28,866 nucleotides of DNA from an uncultured Sphingomonas sp. GTDB taxonomy: Bacteria > Pseudomonadota > Alphaproteobacteria > Sphingomonadales > Sphingomonadaceae. Positions within the stretch are counted from its first letter, which is position 1, and every line of letters begins with the position of its first letter. The stretch spans positions 1 through 28,866 of the forward strand of contig NZ_CAKTFO010000028.1 of assembly GCF_934560975.1 (NCBI RefSeq), written 5' to 3'. Both the position numbers and the translations under genes were made by a program. The notes beneath the pieces are model-generated. The model was not told where the DNA came from, did not search any database, and was given only the letters and a program-made list of their open reading frames with translations. This document shows, piece after piece, positions 7,773 to 14,129 of this stretch.

Positions 7773-8399
7773 ATGACCGATCTGCTGTCGCATATCCCCC
7801 TTCATCTGATCATCATTCTAGGCGGCCTGGTGCTGCTCGGCGTCGTTGCCAGCCGCATTCCCGTGCTGGGCACGCTGGTGCGGGTGGGCAGCTGGGTGGT
7901 GCTGATCGTGCTGGCGGGGCTGGCGCTGGACCAGCGCGAGCGGTTCGACCCGCTGGTGGGCAACGTGCTGCGGCGCCTTAAGCTGGAGGATCAGCAGGTG
8001 TCGGGCGAGGAGGTGCGGGTACGCATGTCCCCCGACGGCCATTTCTGGGTGAGCGCCAGGCTGGACGGGGTGGAGCGGCGGATGCTGGTGGACAGCGGCG
8101 CGACCGTCACCGCCCTGTCGGTCGCCAGCGCGGCGGCGGCGGGGATCGAGGTGCGGGACGAGGTCTTTCCGGTGCTGTTGCGGACGGCCAACGGCACCAT
8201 CAAGGCGAAAACCGGGACGCTGGACGAGTTGCGCTTCGGCACCGTCGTTGCGCGTGACCTGCCGGTGGTGGTGTCGCCGGCCTTTGGCGACACGGACGTG
8301 CTGGGCATGAACTTCCTGTCCATGCTCAAGTCGTGGCGGGTGGAGGGACGCACCCTGATTCTCCAGCCGCACCACCCGCAGGAGGTTCGGCCGGGCTGA
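7773..8399 (+). CDS. Membrane-anchored retropepsin-like aspartic protease (clan AA, TIGR02281-like)
   Basis: 208 residues. Two hydrophobic segments near the N terminus (about 9-27 and 36-52: LHLIIILGGLVLLGVVASRI and VRVGSWVVLIVLAGLALDQ) anchor it in the inner membrane. They are followed by a single retropepsin-like domain with the catalytic motif MLVDSGATVTALS (Asp107) and the later hydrophobic strand DVLGMNFLSML. Single-domain proteins of this type are thought to act as homodimers. ATG at 7773 follows a purine-rich GAGGGCAGGGG; the open frame upstream overlaps the start of the divergent secreted gene and is rejected. Biological substrate unknown. The gene converges on a broken small gene 8 bp away. 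Confidence 0.85.
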   Translation: MTDLLSHIPLHLIIILGGLVLLGVVASRIPVLGTLVRVGSWVVLIVLAGLALDQRERFDPLVGNVLRRLKLEDQQVSGEEVRVRMSPDGHFWVSARLDGVERRMLVDSGATVTALSVASAAAAGIEVRDEVFPVLLRTANGTIKAKTGTLDELRFGTVVARDLPVVVSPAFGDTDVLGMNFLSMLKSWRVEGRTLILQPHHPQEVRPG

Positions 8400-8406
8400 C
8401 GCGCGG

Positions 8407-8818
8407 TCAGTCGTTGCGGGTCGGCGTGACAGCGCAAAGGCGCGTCGCTCGCGGGGGGGGGGCTTGTCCCACAGCAGGGCAGCCGATCCCGGCGTGCCAT
8501 GCGCGCCGCCGCCGCCATGGGTGTGGATCTCGCCCGAGCGGCTGAGGAAGCGCGACGTGTCGGTGTCGACCTTTCGGATGATGCGGGCTTCGTAGCTGCG
8601 AACGGGAAGGCGTCCTGCCCGAAGGTCTGTCCTGCCGAGCGGCCTGCCGCCGTGCTTGCCTGCAAGTGCCTGCGGTCGTTCGCCAGCCAGGCACGCCGGG
8701 CCGGGATCGTCGCAGCCCGGCCGGGATAGCTGTCGCTGGACGGGTAGTCCCCATGGCTGATGCGGGAAGACTGAACCGCGTGCGCCGGCGTGGTGCCACG
8801 CGACAGCACCAGGGTCAT
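8407..8818 (-). pseudogene. Broken gene for a small secreted protein, two apparent frameshifts at C runs
   Basis: No single frame gives a credible protein, yet codon bias follows a consistent path through three frames. Frame A (ATG at 8818, possibly starting a few codons earlier) gives a signal peptide MTLVLSRGTTPAHA, then SSRISHGDYPSSDSYPG and QTFGQDAFP. Near 8600 the high-GC3 pattern moves to frame B: RSYEARIIRKVDTDTSRFL, SGEIHTHGGGGAHG, ALLWDK. At the C10 run (8453-8462) it moves to frame C, ATRLCAVTPTRND, ending with TGA at 8407, 8 bp from the convergent protease stop. Adding one C to a CCC near 8605 and one C to the C10 run would join all three into about 138 residues. This is either a decayed gene, a slippage-switched gene, or two homopolymer under-calls. 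Function not recognised. Confidence 0.45.
8453..8462. repeat. G10 homopolymer (C10 on minus strand)
   Basis: Ten consecutive G residues, by far the longest homopolymer noticed in the window. It lies inside the broken minus-strand gene at the point where coding bias changes frame. Such runs are prone both to replication slippage and to length miscalls. Confidence 0.9.
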
Positions 8819-8928
8819 GAAGACGGGAAGGATGCGGACGCCTGTCTTCCTGATCGACGATCAGGGGCGACGCCTGGTGCAATCCGTGGTTCCGCGCGTG
8901 CCCTGCGTGAACGAGCAGCGCGCATAAC

Positions 8929-8961
8929 AAAAAGGCCGCCCGGCGAACCAGGCGGCCTTTT
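8929..8961 (-). terminator. Intrinsic terminator after rplI
   Basis: GGCCGCC (8934-8940) pairs with GGCGGCC (8951-8957) around a 10-base loop, flanked by A5 and T4. Read on the minus strand it is a GC stem followed by five Ts, 27 bp past the rplI stop. Its symmetry means it could also stop transcription arriving on the plus strand. Confidence 0.88.
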
Positions 8962-8987
8962 CGTGTTGGTCGGACCGAATAGCGGGC

Positions 8988-9584
8988 TCAGGCCTGCTCG
9001 TCGGTCTCCGCCGCCTGGCCGGCGATCTCGCCCGGCTCGGCATTGGGGTCGTAATCTTCGGTGAAGCCGCCCTGGTCGCGGCCTTCCTCGAAGACCTGCG
9101 CCATGACATCAACGCCTTGCGCCTGCAGCTCGGCCTCTTCCGGCGAGCGGGCGACGTTGACCTTGATGGTCACGGCCACTTCCGGGTGAAGCGCCAGGCG
9201 CACCACGTTCAGGCCGATCGCCTTGATCGGGCGGTCGAGCACGATCTGGCTCTTGGCGACCTTGATATCCTCGGCCGCCAGCAGTTCGGCCAGGTCACGC
9301 GCCGACACCGAACCGTAGAGCTGGCCGGTGTTGGATGCCTGACGGATCAGGGTCAGGGTCTTGCCGTCGACGTCCTTCGATGCCGTTTCCGCATCGGAGC
9401 GGCGTGCGGCATTGTCGGCCTCGATCTGGGCGCGGTTTGCCTCGAAGACCTTCTTGTTGGCTTCGTTGGCCCGCAGCGCCTTCTTGCGCGGCAGCAGGTA
9501 GTTGCGTGCGAAACCGTTCTTGACGGTAACGACGTCGCCGATGGCGCCGAGCTTCTCGACGCGCTCAAGCAGGATCACGTCCAT
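8988..9584 (-). CDS. rplI: 50S ribosomal protein L9
   Basis: 198-residue L9, a structural protein of the large subunit near the base of the L1 stalk. The N-terminal RNA-binding domain is clear (MDVILLERVEKLGAIGDVVT and GFARNYLLPRKKAL), followed by the long connecting helix (NEANKKVFEANRAQIEADNA) and the C-terminal domain (LYGSVSARDLAE, ALHPEVAVTIKVNVA). An acidic tail of about 45 residues (FEEGRDQGG, DYDPNAEPGE) extends beyond the E. coli length (149), as is usual in alphaproteobacteria. ATG at 9584 is preceded by AGGGAG. Last gene of the rpsF-rpsR-rplI operon, 17 bp after rpsR, with a strong terminator 27 bp downstream. Confidence 0.97.
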   Translation of the reverse strand: MDVILLERVEKLGAIGDVVTVKNGFARNYLLPRKKALRANEANKKVFEANRAQIEADNAARRSDAETASKDVDGKTLTLIRQASNTGQLYGSVSARDLAELLAAEDIKVAKSQIVLDRPIKAIGLNVVRLALHPEVAVTIKVNVARSPEEAELQAQGVDVMAQVFEEGRDQGGFTEDYDPNAEPGEIAGQAAETDEQA

Positions 9585-9601
9585 GTTGGGGCGCTCCCTT
9601 C

Positions 9602-9826
9602 TTACTTAACGATGTAGGGAAGCAGCCCGAGGTGACGGGCGCGCTTGATCGCCTGGGCGAGTTCGCGCTGCTTCTTGGCGGAAACCGCGGTGATGCGGCT
9701 GGGAACGATCTTGCCACGCTCGGACACGAAGCCCTGCAGCAGGCGGACGTCCTTGTAGTCGATCCGGGGCGCGTCCTTCGCGGAGAAGGGGCAGCTCTTG
9801 CGACGGCGGAAAAAGGCACGGGCCAT
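9602..9826 (-). CDS. rpsR: 30S ribosomal protein S18
   Basis: 74 residues, the normal S18 length. It binds S6 on the platform of the small subunit. Conserved segments are FFRRRKSCPF, IDYKDVRLLQGFVSERGKI, PSRITAVSAKKQRELAQAIK and RARHLGLLPY. ATG at 9826 with GGGAG nine bases upstream. It is the middle gene of the operon: 14 bp after rpsF and 17 bp before rplI. Confidence 0.98.
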   Translation of the reverse strand: MARAFFRRRKSCPFSAKDAPRIDYKDVRLLQGFVSERGKIVPSRITAVSAKKQRELAQAIKRARHLGLLPYIVK

Positions 9827-9840
9827 TGTTATGTTCTCCC

Positions 9841-10230
9841 TTACGCGGCCGCTTCTTCGCGCTCATCGCGACGACGGTCACCACGGTCACCGCGGGCACG
9901 CTCGCGATCGCCACGGCGCATCATCGCCGACGGGCCCTGCTCATGCGCGTCGACGCGCACGGTCATGAAGCGGACGATGTCTTCGTTGATGCCAAGCTGA
10001 CGCTCCAGCTCGGCGACGACGGCGGTCGGCGCGTCGATCTCGAGCATGACGTAGTGCGCCTTGCGGTTCTTGGCGATGCGGTAAGCCAGCGAGCGAAGAC
10101 CCCAGGTCTCCGTCTTCACAACCTTGCCGTTATGATCTTCGACGATCTTGGTGGCCATTTCGGCCAGTGCGTCGACCTGCGCCTGTGCCAGATCCTGGCG
10201 CGCAAGCAACACATGCTCGTAGAGAGCCAT
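9841..10230 (-). CDS. rpsF: 30S ribosomal protein S6
   Basis: 129-residue S6, partner of S18 on the 30S platform. It begins MALYEHVLLARQDLAQAQVD and shows the S6 core TWGLRSLAYRIAKNRKAHYV and LERQLGINEDIVRFMTVRV. It ends in a highly charged tail rich in R-G-D-R repeats and glutamates, longer than in E. coli. The reading frame stays open far upstream, but that part is antisense to the chemoreceptor gene; the start ATG at 10230 has AGGAG nine bases upstream and matches the family. First gene of rpsF-rpsR-rplI. In several bacteria the S6:S18 complex represses this operon through its leader; I could not establish that structure here. Confidence 0.97.
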   Translation of the reverse strand: MALYEHVLLARQDLAQAQVDALAEMATKIVEDHNGKVVKTETWGLRSLAYRIAKNRKAHYVMLEIDAPTAVVAELERQLGINEDIVRFMTVRVDAHEQGPSAMMRRGDRERARGDRGDRRRDEREEAAA

Positions 10231-10328
10231 GGTCCATTTCTCCTGCCGATCGCTGACGCCGCCCCATGCGGTCGCCCCTCCGACTGTCGTACAAAGTGAT
10301 GGGTGTCGAGGCGATGCCCGACCGCGCG

Positions 10329-10356
10329 TCCATACAGCAATGCCGCCGTGACGCAA
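10329..10356 (-). promoter_or_regulatory. Candidate sigma-70 promoter of rpsF operon
   Basis: On the minus strand, TTGCGT (10356-10351), a 16-bp spacer and TATGGA (10334-10329). Transcription would start near 10322 and give a leader of about 90 nt. The -35 matches the one proposed for tRNA-Trp. Prediction from spacing and sequence only. Confidence 0.4.
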
Positions 10357-10381
10357 GGGCATGCGCCTGTCGGAATGCCGC

Positions 10382-10396
10382 TTAACCGGCCTTTTA
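10382..10396 (+). promoter_or_regulatory. Possible CtrA half-site pair upstream of the chemoreceptor
   Basis: TTAA-N7-TTTA, one base from the CtrA consensus TTAA-N7-TTAA, 51 bp before the chemoreceptor ATG. CtrA controls motility genes in many alphaproteobacteria, so the location makes sense, but a single near-match carries little weight. Confidence 0.25.
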
Positions 10397-10446
10397 CCCG
10401 ACTTTGGCAAGGACGAAAGGTAACGAGTAGAGAGGCGTAGCGAACC

Positions 10447-11793
10447 ATGGCAGGCGATGAGAGCGGCACCCTGCTCACCGCGGCGGAAATTGCGGACCGC
10501 GTGGCCGTCTATGATGCGGACGGCGTGCTGGGCGACGGTTTGCGGGCGCTGTGGAACGATGCGGGCGAGGCGATGATGCAGGCTACCCGGCTGCATTGGG
10601 AGCAGGTGACCGATCTGCCCCACAATCGCGACCTGCCGCCCGCCGAAAAGCAGGCAATGATCGAATCGGCCCTGGTCGGGATGCGCATCCGCCTGGCGAC
10701 CCCGATCGATGCGGCGTGGATCGCCCATGTCGCCAGCCTGGGCCGCGTCGTGTTCCATACCGATGTCCCGTCGCACATGGTCGCGGCGGGGCTGATGCGG
10801 CATGCCGCCTTGCTGGAACAGGCGCTCGACCGGCGGTTCGCGGATGACCCGGCGCGTCGCGACCGCCACCGCGCCACCGTCCAGCGGCTGATGATGACGG
10901 AGATGGAACTGCTGCTGACCCAGGTCCGCCTGCTCGATCGGAAGCGGGCGGCGGACCAGCGCGGAGCGGAGGGCGAGCGTTTCCGCGCGGACGTGGCAGG
11001 CCGGCTGCATGTCGCACTGGAGCAATCGGCCGGGTTGCGCGGGCAGACGCAGGCGACGTGCGCGGCGGCGGCCGACATGCGCAACGCCGCCGCCGAGTTT
11101 GCCGGCCGGGCGCGCGACGATGCGGCGCTGATGCATGACGCCATGGCCGATACCGGCCTGCTCAGGACCGTGATGGACGACATGCGCGCGGACATGGAGG
11201 GCGCCAGCGTCGTCATCCAGCGCGCGGGATCGGCATCGGACCATGCGCTGCAACTCGCCACCGCCTTGTCTGGCCATGCCCAGGCGATCGAGTCGATCCT
11301 CGCCTTGATCCGCAGCATCGCGCGGCAGACCAACCTGCTCGCGCTGAACGCCACGATCGAGGCGGCGCGCGCGGGCGATGCCGGCCGGGGCTTCGGCGTG
11401 GTGGCGCAGGAGGTGAAGTCGCTCGCGGCGCAGACGGCGCGGGCCACGGACGAGATCGTGTGCCAGATTTCGGCCATACAATCCGCGACCCGCCACACGG
11501 TGGAGGCCAACCGCTCGATCCGCGACACGGTGGACGAGGTGCAGCGGTCGGCAGAGCAGGCGCGGCATTCCATCGCGCGCCAGACCGCGACCGTATCCGG
11601 CATTGCCGACGCGGTGCAGCAGGTCGCCTTGTCGGCGCAGGACACGGTCGCAATCCTGGATCATATCCGCGGCGCGGTGGAGCAGGTCGATCGCGACATC
11701 GAGTGCATCGCGGTCGGGTCGCGGCGGGTGGATGGCGAGCTGGCCGCGCTGGACGCACTGGCGGGCGACTTCGTGGAGCGGCTTGTCGGATAG
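10447..11793 (+). CDS. Soluble globin-coupled-sensor-like methyl-accepting chemotaxis protein
   Basis: 448 residues with no membrane segment, so a cytoplasmic receptor. Residues 1-165 are helical and resemble the protoglobin sensor of globin-coupled receptors (HemAT type): RVAVYDADGVLGDGLRALW, then PIDAAWIAHVASLGRVVFHT, where the heme-ligand helix is expected. The usual pattern is IG-x-x-H; here that position is Val, with His104 two residues later, so heme binding is uncertain. A long helical linker leads to the signalling hairpin (about 289-330): SIARQTNLLALNATIEAARA, GDAGRGFGVVAQEVKSLAAQ. This tip binds CheA/CheW. No C-terminal CheR-docking pentapeptide is seen. It is alone in its transcription unit, so any signalling partners must be encoded elsewhere. 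Likely senses oxygen, redox state or another cytoplasmic cue. Confidence 0.8.
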   Translation: MAGDESGTLLTAAEIADRVAVYDADGVLGDGLRALWNDAGEAMMQATRLHWEQVTDLPHNRDLPPAEKQAMIESALVGMRIRLATPIDAAWIAHVASLGRVVFHTDVPSHMVAAGLMRHAALLEQALDRRFADDPARRDRHRATVQRLMMTEMELLLTQVRLLDRKRAADQRGAEGERFRADVAGRLHVALEQSAGLRGQTQATCAAAADMRNAAAEFAGRARDDAALMHDAMADTGLLRTVMDDMRADMEGASVVIQRAGSASDHALQLATALSGHAQAIESILALIRSIARQTNLLALNATIEAARAGDAGRGFGVVAQEVKSLAAQTARATDEIVCQISAIQSATRHTVEANRSIRDTVDEVQRSAEQARHSIARQTATVSGIADAVQQVALSAQDTVAILDHIRGAVEQVDRDIECIAVGSRRVDGELAALDALAGDFVERLVG

Positions 11794-11829
11794 CCGGCTA
11801 GCCCGTCCGCCGCGCACGCAAGCGGGTGC

Positions 11830-11858
11830 TTGTCAGGCGCGGCGTAGCTGCCTAACCG
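11830..11858 (+). promoter_or_regulatory. Candidate promoter before fabD
   Basis: TTGTCA, a 17-bp spacer and TAACCG. The -35 is good, the -10 poor. If used, transcription would begin around 11865, inside the left arm of the hairpin at 11860-11880, leaving a leader of about 20 nt without the stem. TTGTCAGG recurs at 11869-11876. Confidence 0.3.
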
Positions 11859-11859
11859 C

Positions 11860-11880
11860 ACCTCCTGTTTGTCAGGAGGT
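11860..11880 (+). promoter_or_regulatory. Hairpin burying the fabD Shine-Dalgarno sequence
   Basis: ACCTCCTG (11860-11867), loop TTTGT, CAGGAGGT (11873-11880): an 8-bp perfect stem with a 5-base loop. The right arm contains the whole ribosome binding site AGGAGG (11874-11879), four bases before the fabD ATG. In any transcript that includes both arms, ribosome access should depend on opening the stem. It may also act as a weak stop for upstream transcription. Confidence 0.6.
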
Positions 11881-11883
11881 TTC

Positions 11884-12819
11884 ATGCGCGCATTCATCTT
11901 CCCCGGCCAGGGCAGTCAGGCGGTCGGGATGGGTGCCGATCTCGCCGCCGCCTCGCCGATCGCGCGCGCCGTGCTGGAGGAAGTGGACGACGCGCTGGGC
12001 CAGTCCTTGTCGCGGCTGATGTCGCAAGGGCCGGCCGACGAGCTGACGCTGACCGAAAACGCCCAGCCGGCGATCATGGCCAACGCCATTGCGGTGCTGC
12101 GCGTGCTGGAAGGCGAGGGCGGGGTGTCGCTGGCCGACAAGGCGGAGTTCGTCGCCGGCCACAGCCTGGGCGAATATAGCGCCTTGTGCGCCGCGCAGGC
12201 ATTCGACCTGCCGACCACGGCACGCCTGCTCAGGCTGCGCGGACAGGCGATGCAGGCGGCGGTGCCGGTGGGCGAGGGGGCGATGGCCGCCCTGCTGGGC
12301 GCGGACTTCGCGCTGGCGCAGGCGATCTGCGCCGATGCGGCGGAAGGCGATGTGTGCCAGGCGGCCAACGACAATGGCGGCGGCCAGGTCGTGATTTCCG
12401 GCCACAAGGCGGCGGTGGAGCGCGCGATGGCGATCGCCAAGGAACGAGGGGTCAAGCGCGCGGTGGCGCTGCCGGTCTCCGCGCCGTTCCATTCCTCGCT
12501 GATGCAGCCGGCGGCCGAGGCGATGGCCGATGCGCTGGCAAAGGTCGCGGTGCGCGCGCCGCTGGTGCCGGTCTACGCCAACGTCACGGCGGCGCCGGCG
12601 AGCGATCCGGCCGAGATAAGCAGCCTGCTGGTCGCGCAGGTCACCGGCACCGTCCGCTGGCGCGAAAGCGTGGAGGCGATGTGGGCGGCCGGCGTTACCG
12701 ATTATGTGGAGTTCGGCGCCAAGGTGCTCGGCCCGATGGTCAAGCGGATCGCGCCGGACGCGACCGTCACCAGCGTGACGACGATGACCGATGTCGAGGC
12801 TTTGGCGAAAACCCTCTGA
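11884..12819 (+). CDS. fabD: Malonyl-CoA:ACP transacylase
   Basis: Transfers malonyl from CoA to acyl carrier protein, loading type II fatty acid synthesis. The 311-residue protein begins MRAFIFPGQGSQAVGMG, has the nucleophile elbow GHSLGEYSAL (Ser94) and the partner histidine in PVSAPFHSSLMQPA (His203), plus the QPAI motif. Length is typical. ATG at 11884 has AGGAGG only four bases away, inside a hairpin. First gene of a fatty-acid cluster: fabG follows after 73 bp, then acpP and fabF. Confidence 0.97.
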   Translation: MRAFIFPGQGSQAVGMGADLAAASPIARAVLEEVDDALGQSLSRLMSQGPADELTLTENAQPAIMANAIAVLRVLEGEGGVSLADKAEFVAGHSLGEYSALCAAQAFDLPTTARLLRLRGQAMQAAVPVGEGAMAALLGADFALAQAICADAAEGDVCQAANDNGGGQVVISGHKAAVERAMAIAKERGVKRAVALPVSAPFHSSLMQPAAEAMADALAKVAVRAPLVPVYANVTAAPASDPAEISSLLVAQVTGTVRWRESVEAMWAAGVTDYVEFGAKVLGPMVKRIAPDATVTSVTTMTDVEALAKTL

Positions 12820-12892
12820 TCGCCACCCGATGCGGGGTGGCGTGGACGACAGACGATAGATCCTGCCGGCGCAGGCAAGACGGAGACACGGA

Positions 12893-13633
12893 ATGTTCGA
12901 CCTTTCAGGCATGACCGCGCTGGTGACCGGCGCGTCCGGGGGCATCGGCTCGGCGATAGCCAAGGCACTGGCGGCGCAGGGTGCCCGGGTGGCGCTGTCC
13001 GGTACCCGTCAGGAGGCGCTGGACGCCGTCCAGGCGGAGATTGGCGGTGATGCGGTGACGGTCACGGCCAACCTGTCCGACACGGCATCGGTCGAGGCTC
13101 TGGTGCCGAACGCGATCGAGGCGCTGGGCGGCAAGCTCGACATCCTGGTCAACAATGCCGGCGTCACCCGCGACAATCTGGCGATGCGGATGAAGGATGA
13201 CGAATGGGACCAGGTGATCTCCGTCAACCTGGAGGCCGCCTTTCGCCTGATCCGGGCCGCCAGCCGCCCGATGATGAAGGCGCGCTTCGGCCGCATCATC
13301 TCGGTCACGTCGGTGGTGGGATGGACCGGAAATCCCGGCCAGGCCAATTACGCCGCGTCCAAGGGCGGGCTGACCGCCATGACCAAGGCGCTGGCGCAGG
13401 AGTTTGCCAGCCGCCAGATCACGGTGAACTGCGTGGCGCCGGGCTTCATCCGCTCCGCCATGACGGACGTGCTGAACGATCAGCAGAAGGGCGCCATCCT
13501 GCAACGCATCCCGGCCGGCGACCTGGGGCAGGGAGCGGACATCGGTGCCGCCGCCGCTTACCTCGCCAGCCGCGAGGCCGGGTACGTCACCGGACAGACG
13601 ATCCACGTCAACGGCGGCATGGCGATGCTCTGA
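12893..13633 (+). CDS. fabG: 3-oxoacyl-ACP reductase
   Basis: NADPH-dependent reduction of 3-oxoacyl-ACP, the first reductive step of each elongation cycle. A 246-residue short-chain dehydrogenase: cofactor loop TGASGGIGSAIA (12-23), NNAGVTRD near 87-94, and the catalytic Ser140, Tyr153, Lys157 (SVTSVVG and NYAASKGGL). It ends VTGQTIHVNGGMAML, as FabG proteins do. ATG at 12893 with GGAG seven bases upstream. Position between fabD and acpP supports FabG rather than another dehydrogenase. Confidence 0.96.
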   Translation: MFDLSGMTALVTGASGGIGSAIAKALAAQGARVALSGTRQEALDAVQAEIGGDAVTVTANLSDTASVEALVPNAIEALGGKLDILVNNAGVTRDNLAMRMKDDEWDQVISVNLEAAFRLIRAASRPMMKARFGRIISVTSVVGWTGNPGQANYAASKGGLTAMTKALAQEFASRQITVNCVAPGFIRSAMTDVLNDQQKGAILQRIPAGDLGQGADIGAAAAYLASREAGYVTGQTIHVNGGMAML

Positions 13634-13641
13634 CGCCCCTC

Positions 13642-13670
13642 TTGCGGGACGGCAGGCACGCAGCTAGGGC
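13642..13670 (+). promoter_or_regulatory. Candidate acpP promoter
   Basis: TTGCGG, a 17-bp spacer and TAGGGC, placing the start near 13677, about 28 nt before the acpP ATG. A separate promoter would fit the high demand for acyl carrier protein. Weak -10; prediction only. Confidence 0.28.
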
Positions 13671-13704
13671 AACGCAAAATCCAGACTAGGGAAACAGAAA
13701 AGCC

Positions 13705-13941
13705 ATGAGCGACACCCCCGATCGCGTGAAGAAGATTGTCGTCGAGCATCTCGGCGTCGAGCCGGAGAAGGTCACCGAGGACGCGAGCTTCATCGATGAT
13801 CTCGGCGCGGACAGCCTCGACATCGTCGAACTGGTGATGGCGTTCGAGGAAGAATTCGGCGTGGAGATCCCGGACGACGCGGCCGAGAAGATCACCACCG
13901 TCAAGGATGCCATCAGCTACATCGACACCCACAAGGGCTGA
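13705..13941 (+). CDS. acpP: Acyl carrier protein
   Basis: 78 residues, acidic. It carries fatty acyl intermediates on phosphopantetheine attached to Ser37 in the signature DDLGADSLDIVELVMAFEEE. Start MSDTPDRVKKIVVEHLGVEP; ribosome binding site weak (GGGAAA region). Preceded by fabG (71 bp) and followed by a terminator at 13963-14001 and then fabF, the standard fabD-fabG-acpP-fabF order. Confidence 0.98.
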   Translation: MSDTPDRVKKIVVEHLGVEPEKVTEDASFIDDLGADSLDIVELVMAFEEEFGVEIPDDAAEKITTVKDAISYIDTHKG

Positions 13942-13962
13942 TCGATCGCCGGCAACGGCTAG

Positions 13963-14001
13963 AAACGGCTTCCCGGCGCAGCTGCGTTGGGGAGCCGTTT
14001 T
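13963..14001 (+). terminator. Intrinsic terminator between acpP and fabF
   Basis: AAACGGCT-T-CCC (13963-13974) pairs with GGG-AGCCGTTT (13990-14000) with one bulged T, loop about 15 bases, followed by TTTTC. It lies 21 bp after the acpP stop. A second stem, GCCTTCG/CGAAGGC (14018-14024 with 14031-14037), follows without a T run. Confidence 0.75.
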
Positions 14002-14129
14002 CGGTTTAAACGAAGTCGCCTTCGCGTAGCCGAAGGCTTATGTCTCCACCCCCGATGGCGCGTTTTTGCCGAACCGGCACGGACCTCCGCCAGCACGAAG
14101 GGTGACAAAAAGAGAAGAAGGAGCGGACG

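Noticed and set aside
7818..8930. Open frame of 370 codons on the minus strand
   Set aside because: Its left two-thirds is antisense to the aspartic protease, and its upstream part has poor codon-position bias. Only the central part is used in the broken-gene model.
9841..11817. Open frame of 658 codons ending in S6
   Set aside because: Only the last 129 codons are rpsF; the rest is antisense to the chemoreceptor gene and the leader. GC-rich DNA leaves many long shadow frames.
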